Positions 34,709 through 45,158 of a DNA stretch of 64,000 nucleotides are shown piece by piece (positions within the stretch are counted from its first letter, which is position 1; the number at the start of each line of letters is the position of its first letter). The notes under the pieces are model-generated. The model was not told where the DNA came from. It saw only the letters and a program-made list of their open reading frames with translations, and did not search any database. Source of the DNA: Talpa occidentalis (taxonomy: Eukaryota > Chordata > Mammalia > Eulipotyphla > Talpidae); NCBI RefSeq assembly GCF_014898055.3, contig NW_023601212.1, positions 43,822,329-43,886,328 on the forward strand, read 5' to 3'. A program made the translations under genes and the position numbers.

Positions 34709-36064
34709 AAAGCAAATAGCAATTACATCTACCAAGTTGCTCAGGATAGAAAGTTGGGCAGCACCTTTAATTTCTGTCTTTCCCTCACTTTCTATCCCCA
34801 TCCAAATCAGCCCTATTAGCTAACATCCTAAGCAACATAGCACTCGGACCCACTCCTCTCTCTTTGTCTACTGCAAGTTTCTCGGCTGTTTTCCCTGTTG
34901 CATTCTTGTTCTCCTGCAATCTAGTTTCCCCAATGCAAAGAGATTTTTCTCAAACACAAATTATTCAATTCACTCCACTCTCCAACACCTCTCTCCATTT
35001 TCACAATTAGCATTAAGGTCAGGCCATCACCCTGAATTAGGAAGTTCTGAGTGACTAGTTTCTGTGAATATCTTTGACCTGATCTCACAATTCCTTCTCC
35101 TTTGTCCACATGAAACACTGGCCTCCTTTTTCTTACTGCAGGGTGATTCAGTCATTTCTGCCTCTCTATGCTCCCCTCTGCAATTGTGCTTTCTCCCAAA
35201 CTTTGCTGTATGCATCCTGGTCTGTCAATAGAGTTCATATTGTCATTTATTGAAGTCTTATAATTTCCATTAAAGAATAATGTTTTCATAGCTTTACAGA
35301 TACATACATTTTATTAAAAATATCCTTAAGGGTTTCATATTTTGATGTTATCCTAAATGATATTGAAAATTCAATTGGTTTGTTTCAATCCTTTGTACAG
35401 ATCCTATCATCATTTGTTATTTCTCTGTTGGATATTTTAAAATTTATTTATATTGTTTTTTTTCCCTGCCACTGAAAAGTCAATTTTATCACAACATTCT
35501 CTCTATATCTTGATCACTAGAACACAATCAATTCTACAAAAGTACAGTGTAGTTTCTCAATAATTAGTCATTGTTTATTTTGAGTGAATATCACATATAG
35601 ATAAACTTGGATAAAATAATTAACCTCTCTAAATCTCCTTCCTCAGATATTAATACATTTGTAAGTGCACATATTGATATATGTAATATATATAGAATTA
35701 AAAGAATGATACTTATACTTCCTGATATTTATCACTATGAAATCACTTTATTTTGGCTAAAGTGTTAAAAGCAACCTAAAAAACAAAGTATTCTGAGATT
35801 CCTAACATTTTTTAGTTGTTAAGCACATTGGTATTGTTATGACCTATTGGATTCGTTAGTTTATTCCTTTTCAGAGGAACTATTGTGTATGTAGTATTAC
35901 CATTTAATGTTATTTTTCTACTAAACTAGACTCCAGGACACAATTTTAGCCCCCCAAAAGAAAGACATGCTGAAAAAGAATCCTGAAATTACTTCTTGAA
36001 AATTTTAGAATTTAAACATTACTAGTTCACTGCAACACTAGTAACTGTGCCTCCTTTAAAAAAA
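34709..36064. other. AT-rich intergenic sequence
   Basis: No gene or recognisable repeat family is seen. Confidence 0.4.
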
Positions 36065-36295
36065 AAATTAAAGATTTATATTATTTATACAAGCACCGGG
36101 GTACAGGCCAGATGCGCGGGAGGGTGAGAGGATTCCCCAGAGAGAGAGCCGGGAACAGAACAGGCAGACTGACTGAAACCCACTGCTGAGGGGTGCAGTG
36201 GGCGTGACAGGAGAGGTCTGCTCGCCACGTGGGACCCTCCCCAGGCGCGGCAGAGGCTGTGGACAGCTCCCCAGCGCGCGCCCAACCGCCTGCGC
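36065..36295 (-). mobile_element. tRNA-derived SINE, head partly lost
   Basis: Minus-strand tail and body are clear. The head, near 36,240-36,295, lacks a good B box. Confidence 0.85.
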
Positions 36296-36299
36296 CCCC

Positions 36300-36689
36300 T
36301 GTTTGCTGTTCTCTTCACAGTCTTAGCGCGACAGTGAAGCATCTGCACAAGGCAGGGCCAGTATGGGGACGCCTTGAAAAGCCAAAACCTAGGACGGGAT
36401 TGCTCAGGATAAATGAAAGGGCCTCTCAGGCATTCCAAGGGTTGTTGTTAAGCGGGAGCTTTTTCATTAAGGCTGAGAAACCGCTGGGGGTTCCCTCTGC
36501 CAATGGCTGTGGCCTCTGGCTCTGACGCCACAAAGAGCCATTGTGATAGCACCCAGCACCAGCACCGCCTACATCAGGTAGGCGTCTGTGTCCTCAGGAG
36601 GCCGGTCTGTGTCTGTGTCCTCAGGAGCCCGGAAGCTTTGGGACAGTGACCTGTGCACTCCGGACGCCGACAGAGAGAGTGAGAGCCTG
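36300..36689 (+). promoter_or_regulatory. Candidate promoter / 5' exon region of the kinase pseudogene
   Basis: GC-rich sequence about 1 kb before the kinase start. It holds a CRE-like TGACGCCA near 36,523, a direct repeat (TCTGTGTCCTCAGGAG near 36,585 and 36,613), and a good splice donor CAG|GTAGGC at 36,577/36,578. Role inferred from position only. Confidence 0.35.
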
Positions 36690-37370
36690 TTTGGGGTATT
36701 TGGTTTTATTTTGGTTTATTTATTGGTTTATTTATTTATTTGTTTGGGCTATTTATTTTAGTTATTTTATTTTTCTTTCTTTGTTTTTTCCTTATTTTCC
36801 TTGATTTTTTTTTGTATTTGCATATAGTCTTTTTCTTTTTCTTTTTCCTTTTATTTCTTTGTTTTTTATTTTCCTTTATTGTTTTGTTATTGGCTTTTAT
36901 TTTTTTTTATTCTTTTCTTTTTTTACTTCAGTTTTTAGTTTTTTTTATTTTTATTTTTCGAGTGGTCTCCCCCATTTTCTCTTCTGTTCTTGTTTCGTTG
37001 TTTGTTCTTTCTTCCCCTTTGTCGTTTCTCTGGGTTTTTATTTTGATTTGTTTGTTTGTTTCTTCCAGTTTTAGTTTCTAATCGTGGTTTGTTTTGTTTA
37101 TTCTATTGGTCTTTTTGTTGTTCTGTTTTATTCTTCAATTTAGTGATTATTCTGTAATTGGTTTGTTTTTATCATTTTTTATATTTATATCTCATTTGTC
37201 ATTTTTTGTTTGTGTAGTTTCATTTATTTGTGGTGTAGTTAGTATTGCTAGTAAGGTGAGTGAAGTTAGTATTGCTCGTTGAGTTAAGATGCATTGTTAG
37301 TATTTATTGAGGTTAGTGAATACTTTTTGAGTACTATTAATAGTAGGTTAATAGCACATTTGTTAATATT
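36690..37370 (+). repeat. T-rich, strand-asymmetric tract
   Basis: About 680 bp made mostly of T with scattered G, C and A; no fixed repeat unit. It lies between a candidate donor (36,577) and a candidate acceptor TTGTAG ending at 37,374, so it could be a 5' UTR intron. Open frames in it encode only Phe/Leu-rich strings and are composition artefacts. Confidence 0.7.
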
Positions 37371-37465
37371 GTAGGAGAGTCAGCTGTCAGCGGAGGTAGC
37401 GCAAGGGCTGGGAGCACAGTCAGGGCTGGTGAGTGTAGTCAGCGTAGTCCAAGTGCATAGGCGCT

Positions 37466-39188
37466 ATGTCCCAGGGACGTGAAGTGAGAAGCTACCTGGC
37501 GCTGTGGGCGCTGGGGCGGGGCACCCACGTCAAGGTGACGCTGGCGCTGCACGCGCTCACGGGCTCGAAGGTGCTCATCAGGGAAGTCCGCAAGTCCGAG
37601 CTACCCGAACTAGGCCTCCTGGCCCGCGAGATGGGGTGCATGAAGGCCCTTCACCACCCGAACATCGTGGAGCTCTTCCAGGTGGTGGACACCGGGCCGG
37701 AGCTGCAGCTCGTCATGGAGTACGTGCAGGGGGAAAACCTGCAGGACTACCTGAGCAGGCGTGGGCGCCTGGACGAGAGCGAGCCCCGCCCCCCCGGCTC
37801 TTTCAGCAGATCCTCGAGGCCCTCAGCCACTGCCTTGCCAAAGGCATCGCGCACCGGGATGTGAGGCCGGAGAACATTCTGCTGACCCGAGAGGGAAAAG
37901 TCAAGCTGGCAAACTTTGGGCTCAGCGTCCAGGGCTTCAACCGGGCGCTGACCATGTGCTGCTGTCACCCAGAATACAGGGCCCCCGAGGTCTACCTTGG
38001 CCTGCGGTACAATGTCCCCAAGGTGGACGTGTGGAGCCTGGGCGTCATTCTCTACAAAATGGTGAAAGGCACACTGCTCTTCAGGGGGCCCCACCTTGGG
38101 GCGATCAGGGTGCGCGTCCTGGGCACGTACCTCAGCTGCCCGACTACCTCAAGGTCCAGTGCCAGGACCTGGTGGCCAAAATGCTGGCTCGGGACCCCTG
38201 GAGGTGCCGCCCCCTGGAGAGCATCCAGCAGCACGCCTGCGTAGCAGAAACGAGCGAGGGACTCCTGCCCTTCAGTGAGCTGTCGCTCAGCCCCCAGGAC
38301 CCTGCCATAACCAAAGCTATGGAGCGCCTGGGCTACCAGATGCAGGAAATTCAGGAGGCCATTGACACTAACAAGTACAATGAGGTCATGGCCACCTACA
38401 TGATCCTCCACTCCAGGAAGCAGGAGGGGGTGGAGGACTATGAGGAGGAAGGGGAGGAACGGCCCAGGCGCGTCACCTTCTGGGTGTCAAAGTGCATCAC
38501 CTTCCGGGAGCCCGGTGACCCTGATTCCAAGGACTGCCCCCTGCAGCCGAGGTTTCAGGGAATACCCCAAGACTGGGTATCCTGCGAAAGCACCCAGTGC
38601 AGAAGAGCAGAAAGGATGCCGCCCCACAGCCTGAGGTTTTGGGGAATACCTGAAGGCCAGTTATCCTGCGAAAGCAGGAATTCCAAAAGAGGGGAAAGGA
38701 TGCCACCCGGGCAACAGAGTCCTTCTGCCAGAGTCCCTGAGCCGGAAGATGCCCAGAAGCATACCACTGCCACAGGGCCAGGCGGCCTGTTAGAGGCTGC
38801 CCCGAATGGCAGACCCTCCATGCTAGGCCCGGTGCTGGAAGACGCCTGGGGGGACACCAGCACCTCAGTGGCCGGAACCCAGCAGGAGGACGCCAGGGAG
38901 CACAGCAGCACCTCGGAGTCAGTCCTCCAGCTGGAGGATGCTGGGGAGCACAGCAGCACCACTGAGACAGGCCCCCAGCTGGAGAGGGACCAGGAAAGCA
39001 GGGCCAACACAATCAGTCCAGCTCCCCAGCCTTCCAGCACCACCCTAAGACCTCCCCCAAGACGTGGCTGTCCTACCAGTGCAGTGGACCCTTCAGCAAT
39101 CATCAGGGCCAGAGATAGGGTATTAGAAATTTTCCTGGAATTTTGTTGCTGCTGTGCAGCATTCGAATTGCAGAGCAACAAAGATTAA
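37466..39188 (+). pseudogene. Sperm motility kinase (SMOK/MARK)-like retrogene, pseudokinase with two frameshifts
   Basis: SMOK proteins are testis serine/threonine kinases related to MARK, with a kinase domain, a UBA domain and a variable tail. Here the intronless frame starts at 37,466: glycine loop LGRGTHVKV; the ATP-binding Lys position reads Arg (VLIREV); a HRDVRPEN catalytic loop, with Asp kept and Lys changed to Arg; NFG replaces DFG; then a RAPE segment and VDVWSLGVILY. A UBA-like stretch follows (ITKAMERLGYQMQEIQEAI, about 38,308), then an acidic, repeat-containing tail to 39,188. The frame shifts once in a C-run at 37,781-37,796 and again near 38,125-38,135. The metal-binding Asp loss means no ordinary kinase activity even if the frame were whole. 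ATTAAA follows at 39,184. A pseudogene is most likely; an assembly error could account for the C-run shift. Confidence 0.88.
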
Positions 39189-40513
39189 AAATAGCTCCAC
39201 ACCAGGCAAAAGCCTCCCCACCCCCAAAAGCACAACCACTCAGTGGCCATGGTGAACAGGAGTACACCAGGGAAGGTTGAGGCTCTGGAGAGGCTCAGGG
39301 GCTGGGACCAGTCACAGGGGCCAGGAGCAGCATGAATGAGACCCACGGGACTGCAGCACAGAAATCTGGGCAAAACCGATGTCCCTGGAGCACAGATGAC
39401 CCTGGAGCAGAGCAGGTGAAGGGCCAGGGAGAGTTGAGCAGGTACAGGGACCCAGGAGGGATATGAGGCTGTGTGGGTGGCCCCAGGGCCAGAGGCCCTA
39501 GGGCCTCAGGGCCAGAGGCGGGAAACCCTGGGCCTCTCTCCCCAATCTTAGGCTCAGTTCCCTGAGTGCCATACTGCCCCCTTGCTGGGCGAGACCTGCT
39601 GCTCTATCCTGGGCACAGGGATGGCATAGAGGATGCAGGAGCTCTTGCAAAGGCTTGGGCCCAGGTGGTAAAACATGCAGATTGCAAAGAGCAGATAGAG
39701 AGGTTCTCTAGTTCCCCTTAAGAAAGACTCTGGGACCAGTATATTAGAATCCAAACAGGACTCTTCAAGGTGGACAGAGTTTATTCATAGACCAGCCCTA
39801 CTCCACAACGACCTGCTCAGCTGGAAAATCCCCACATCTTCCTACACCAGGAAGCCCTAGGCTATGATCAATCTCAGTCCCACAGTGAGCACGCCTAAGT
39901 GTCCACTGTCACCTTGAACTTTTGCAGTTTGGGATTCTTACACAGTGTCAGCCCAGCTGGAATTTCCCCTTTTAAAAATCCTCTCCAGATGGCCACCCAC
40001 CCCTCCTCCTCCCTGGATTCAAACCCTGCAGGGTGACCTTAGCCAAATTGGAAACATTAATATTGCACCATTCTCTGCCAATTAAATCACTGGGTACAGG
40101 AACGAAAAGCTACAGGGGCTATCTACCTTAAATTTGTATTTTTTCACCATTGATTAGATGGTGTTCAATTCCCTTATAAAATTAAGGTTTTTCTATGTAT
40201 GGTAAATGCAGGTGAGGTGAGGTATGTGTGTTTGAAAAAAGAAATGTATGGAAGAGGGATATTCTGAAGGGCCTTAAGATAATGTAAAGCAGGATGGGTA
40301 AAATGATAGTGAAATGGCATTAGAAAGAAAGCAAGCAAAAGAAAGTGTTGAAGGTCTGAGAGAGAGATTTTGGTGAGAAATTGTGTGTACTCAGGTGTCT
40401 CCCCCTCCTCCAACACATTCATGGGCTTGCTCATGTGAGCAGCAAAGCCCCCTCTGATCGATACTTCGTCAGCCGAAGCTGGGGCCAGGACATCCAAACA
40501 TGGACCATCCAAA
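39189..40513. other. Intergenic sequence
   Basis: No recognisable gene. An AATTAAATCAC stretch and AT-rich patches occur near 40,080-40,330. Confidence 0.4.
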
Positions 40514-40609
40514 CCTCCCTTACTGCTATGGATCCTGCCCCTAGTAGGCCCAGTGATCACGATTATTCTTTTCTTTGTTTCTACACCCTGTTTTCTCTGC
40601 TTTATCCAG
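40514..40609 (+). pseudogene. Possible retroviral env transmembrane remnant
   Basis: One frame gives a long hydrophobic run (LVGPVITIILFFVSTPC) with the look of a gammaretroviral env membrane anchor. It lies directly before pol, not after it. Identification rests on one short segment. Confidence 0.4.
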
Positions 40610-40639
40610 GCAAAGCTATCTGAGATGAGCCTTCACTCT

Positions 40640-41750
40640 CCAGACCTGGGAAAGACATTCCTGTTATTGACAGATGAGCAACAGGGCGTTGCTCTAGGGG
40701 TTCTGGGCCAACCTGGCCAGTCCAGGGACCAGTTGCTTATTTCTCTAAACAAATGTTTCCCACTGTAAGAGGATGGCAGCCCTGCCTGCGTGCACTTGCA
40801 GCAGCTGCTCGTCTCACCAGACAGGCCTTAAAACCCACACTGGGCCAACCTGTAAATGTTCGTTCTCCACATTGGCTCCAGGACCTACTCATTCACCAGG
40901 CTCTCTCCCCTCCATCCCCCTCTTGTCTGTTGGATTTCTACTCTCTTTATCAAAGACCCTCTCATCTCCCTCTCCCAATCCTCGACTCTCCATCCTGCCA
41001 GGCCTCACGGGTGTTCTACTCCCTAATGCAGATAACACCCTCTTCTTACTATGGTGGACACCATCACCAGTAGGACAATGGTCCCACCTTTATCTCAAAG
41101 ATTACTCCATAGGTTTCCTCCCTGGGCATCACCTGGGAACTACACATTCCCTCCCAACCGCATTCCTCTGGTAAGGTAGAACGGGTAAAGGGTCTGACCA
41201 GAGACCACCTAACCAAACTCTCCACTGAGCTGCGCAAATCCTGGTTGGAGCTGCTCCACTGGCTTTAATGCACCTCCGAGCCACTTCCTGTGGCCCCTTG
41301 TTCCTGAGCCCCCTTGAACGAATGTATGGCAGACTTCCTCTTACTATCCATGAGCTACCCGTCCAACCTACACTGTTGGCTGGATATTTTCCATACTTCT
41401 CTTTGCTCAGACAGCTGCTCCAAGATTACATAGACGCTGTTGTCTGCCACAAGCTGTGCTTCCGTTCCCTAATGCACCTGTCAACCTGCTGTGCCCTGGA
41501 GACCAGGTTCTTCTGAAAGCCATCTCTCCAAAACCACTTCAGCCAAAGTGGATGGGTCCACACACGATCATCCTGACTACACCAATGGCTGTCAAGGTCT
41601 TGGGCAACACGTCCTGGCATCAGCTATCCAGGGTCAAACCGGTCCCTGTGGACAAGCAGTATGTAAGCAAGTGCTGGGCCCAACTCAGGTATGCTTCACT
41701 GCGCCCCTGGTCCAGGTTCCACTCAGCCTACAGAGCAGAGGCCCTCTGAC
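40640..41750 (+). pseudogene. Class I ERV pol fragment (RNase H to integrase C-terminus)
   Basis: Begins with RNase H (DEQQGVALGVLGQ, then RALAAAARLTRQA in a shifted frame at 40,753), loses the middle of integrase, and resumes with an SPLERMYGR segment near 41,310 and a C-terminal LCPGDQVLLK ... WMGPHTIILTT domain at 41,490-41,640. Frames change at least three times. It resembles gammaretrovirus-like (class I) elements. Confidence 0.85.
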
Positions 41751-42089
41751 TCTCCCTCCTCTGTTTCTAATCCCATCACTTCAAGCCACTTCCCGTTCTT
41801 GTGTCTATGCCTGGAGATTCCAGATCAGCACAGCCTCAGGCAAGATATTAGCACTCAAAGGGCCTCTGATCCTAATCTTATTTTTTTCTTTTTGCTGCAT
41901 GCTTACTGCATTTCATCCAACACTGGATCCAAGACCCATCCCGTAGCACCTTTAACCAGCTCCTTCTCCACCCATATCCTCACATTCCTGCAAAGACCGT
42001 CTCATAACCAGGCCTGAGCCCCCACCCTGGTTTTCGCCTCCGTCCAGCAGGAAGTTGCCAAAGAAAGAACCGTTGCCCCTTTTTGAATC
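41751..42089 (+). other. ERV interior, decayed
   Basis: Between pol and an LTR, so by position env or 3' leader. No motif is recognised. Confidence 0.35.
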
Positions 42090-42435
42090 AACAAAAGGCT
42101 GGTATGAAAGGTTGATGCAGGGGCCAGGAATGGTGAACCCCACATACAAACAACAATATGGCCCTGGCACCAGTACCTCTGATTCCATCAAACCGAGACT
42201 TAAGCCATAAACAGGAGAAAACAACTCGGCTCCACAAAAAAACAGCTTTGTTCCACCTAAACCTGTTTCCCCCCATGTGAAGCCTCTCCTCACCCTATGA
42301 AATGACATCTCCCCCCCACAATGGGTGCTACTTCAGGGACCCCCACCTTGGGTCCACGAAGCTCGCAGTGAATTTTCCCTTCCTTTGAGAAAGTTTAGCC
42401 TGGCTCCCCTTTTCTTTACCATGCCAAACCTTTCA
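42090..42435 (+). mobile_element. Probable class I LTR
   Basis: Ends in CA at 42,435, three bases before a primer-binding-site match. The left boundary is uncertain and no second copy exists in the window. Confidence 0.45.
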
Positions 42436-42438
42436 TCT

Positions 42439-42457
42439 TGGTGCCCGAAACCCAGAA
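42439..42457 (+). other. Retroviral primer-binding site, tRNA-Phe type
   Basis: TGGTGCCCGAAACCCAGAA resembles the complement of the tRNA-Phe 3' end, with one extra C and a G-to-A change. Its position right after an LTR-like CA end supports the call. Confidence 0.65.
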
Positions 42458-42891
42458 GGCTGTGTCCCCTGGCGCCAGGGCCGCCTTCACGTCCCTGGAC
42501 CTCTCCTCTCCATTGCAGACGCTTCACATCCACCACTGGCCTTGATCCTTGGGGTGAGTCACTGCCTGACCCTCCTTCCTAGGAGGCCCTCACCCCTGGT
42601 TACCCGGCTCCTTTCCTTACTCCCTATCCTGCTCGACTGTTCCATAAACCGTGGGCCTTTGCCAGTCAACCCCCATTGCTCCTGGTTCTGGATTTGGGGA
42701 CGCCCGCCCAGTCCAGGTGTCCCAGTCCAGGCGACAACTGAGCTGTGGAGACATCCCCCTCGCTCACTTGCCCCCATTCTAAAGGCCAGGACTGGGTCGT
42801 GGGACGCCCCCATAGATCAGATCAGGTCATGGGACGCTGCGGTCCTGAGTCTGTACCCCCATTTGTTGGGGAGAGGAGCCGACTTAGCCAT

Positions 42892-43066
42892 GGGGTCCAC
42901 ACATTCCAAGCCGAGCCTGGCCACCCCTCTGGGATGCCTTCTTTCAAACCTCGATCCGCTGGGACTCAGGCCAGATCTGTGCCTCAGCGTCTCATCTTCT
43001 GCAATACTGCACGGCCTCAGCACCCATTGGAGAATGGCCCCAGGGGGTCAGGCTGCTGGACCACCA
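42892..43066 (+). pseudogene. Gammaretrovirus-like gag start (matrix)
   Basis: ATG opens MGSTHSKPSLATPLGCLL, with the Met-Gly myristoylation signal and TPLGCLL seen in class I gag. A frameshift follows; the next part (RLIFCNTARPQHPLENG) reads in the frame of 42,745-43,353. Confidence 0.75.
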
Positions 43067-45127
43067 CAAATGACAAAATTTGCTACCTATCGACCATACA
43101 CCCAGGCGGAACTGTTGGACTTGGGCAAACAGTTCCACCAGAAACCAGGGGAACCCTTGGCAGCCTGGCTGCTACGTTTCTGGGGCCTGGGTGTGGATGG
43201 GATTATTTGCATGGCACAAGAGATAGAGAGACTGGTCTCCATGACTTTATACCCATCCTTGCGAAAGAGGCTGCAGAACAGCCAGCGGTGTGGCCAGGGC
43301 AACCACACCCTCCTGGAATGGATAATGGTTGCCATACGGACAGTATGGGCTGATGCGGGAGACGTGCCGGACACAGTAAGCGGATGGCAGACATATGCCG
43401 AGCTGGTACAGGTCCTTCGGGAATTGGGGATGCGGCAGGCCATGTTTAATGTGAATACCCGTAGTCCTGATGACGAGCGTTTCACAGCAGGGATGAGACA
43501 CTTGGTATTAAAGAATGTCCGCTCATCCTCATTTGGATCCCTCAGGGCAGTTCTAGCACCCTCTTTGTGACATCAGACACACGACGTCACAACAGTGATA
43601 GCCAGCTTGGGCAAAGTTTAGAGCCGGTGCTCTCAAACTCAGAAGGGAATACGGGTAGTTGTTGAAAAGTCAAAAGGAATGCCAAGGAGGGAAAGGAAGC
43701 CTCTTGGCATCACAGAACCTATTAAAGTTGCCCATAATCATATGTGGAAAGACTTAGTGAGAGCAGGTGTAGATATCACTAAAATACATGTGCAGCCCAA
43801 TGCATATTTGTTGGAATTATGGCAGCAGCTGCAAGAAGACCAGAGGTTCATGCCCATGAGAAGGACTGCTGGTCAGGGGGAGTCTTTAAGCTCCAGGCCT
43901 CAGGCATGTGCCCTGCTCCTGGAAGACCACTTGCTGCCAACCCCATCCTCAGGTGATGGCCTGATCACTTTCAAGTAGAGGGCCAAGGAACCTGTCCACA
44001 GGGGACGGGTGGGGCCCGGAGACCACATGTGGAGCTTGGCATCCACTAGTCCCCGACTAATGGGCAAAGGGTGTTAGCTCTGGTAGACACAGGAGCAGAA
44101 TATCCTCTGTTCTATGGAAATCCAGGAAGATTTCACAGGTCTACTTGTTGTATTGATGGCTATGAAGGCCAGAGTGTCAAGGTGACAGCAGTGAGACTAT
44201 CTCTGGGGATTGGGTGATTACCCCCAAAAGAGCATAAAGTATATGTGTTGCCCATCCCAGAGTACATCCTGGGAGTGGATGTACTATGTGGCTTATGGCT
44301 AGAGACCACAGCTGGAGAGTGTCGCCTTAGAGTGTGTGTGGTAAAGCCAGTGGTGAGAGGACACGCTAAGCATCTGCCCACACAACTGCCAGTCCCTAGG
44401 CGAGTGACTCATACCAAGCAGTATCGGTTGTCCGGAGGCTACAAGGAAATTACGGGCACAATTGGAGAAAGCGGGCATTGTGCGTATTGCCTACAGCCCC
44501 TACAATTCACCGGTGTGGCTGGTGAAGAAGCCTGATGGCTCTTGGTACATGACAGTACATTATCATGAGTTAAATAAGGTAACTCGCCCCTTGCATGCCG
44601 CAGTGCCTTCAGCAGCAGATCTGGTGGATTATCTGCTGGTGCCAATAAATGACTTTTGCCACAAGGTTGGTGCCTTGCCTGGACTAACTTGTGTTCTGTT
44701 GTATTTTGTTGTTAAAGTGTGATGTACACTATTTACTTTTGTGGGTCATGGCTGCATTTTTGATGTTTGCTAAGAAACAAAATTGTATATATGTAGATAG
44801 TCTGGCAGAAAACCCTGAGGGGTGGGCCTCCCTGGTGGCGCAGCGGTTGAGCACTGGGTTGCAAAGCTTCCCGCAGCCTCTGCAGCGCCAGTTCAACCCC
44901 CGGCTGCTCCCCGGCCACCAGAGCAGGGTCCCACATGGCACGCAGATCTCTCCTGCCACCCGCTGCTCCCCTCAGCAGTGTACATCAGTCCTTCTGCCTG
45001 CTCTGTTCCCTGCTCTGGCTCTGGTGAATTCTCTCACCCTCGCGCTTCTGACTGTACCCAGTGAGTGCTTCTGTAAATAAATAAATAAATCTTAAAAAAA
45101 GAAAAGAAAACCCCAAGGGGGTGGATT
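43067..45127 (+). pseudogene. ERV-L-like provirus copy B, gag / protease / RT start
   Basis: Gag capsid-like part at 43,067-43,570 (YTQAELLDLGKQF, WLLRFWGLG, VLRELGMRQ) resembles the ERV-L gag group. Protease around 44,080-44,400 keeps DTG and an IPEYILGVDVL segment. The RT start at 44,462-44,690 keeps KPDGSW, then ends as in copy A without YxDD. A 5-bp loss near 44,463 shifts protease/RT relative to copy A. A SINE interrupts the 3' non-coding part at 44,825. All frames are broken. Confidence 0.82.
44825..45105 (+). mobile_element. tRNA-derived SINE inside ERV copy B
   Basis: Complete copy. The GAAAACCC(TG/CA)AGGGG duplication at 44,808-44,824 and 45,106-45,123 corresponds to one uninterrupted site in copy A near 1,840. 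Confidence 0.95.
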
Positions 45128-45158
45128 GTAGGGTAAGGTAAAAAGTATCAGGCTTTTC

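Noticed and set aside
36740..37081. Hydrophobic Phe/Leu-rich ORF
   Set aside because: Any T-rich strand reads as Phe/Leu; there is no start or codon signal.
37761..38115. Long ORF start overlapping the kinase domain
   Set aside because: The true kinase frame here is the one of 37,504; only the part after about 38,125 of this ORF is genuine.
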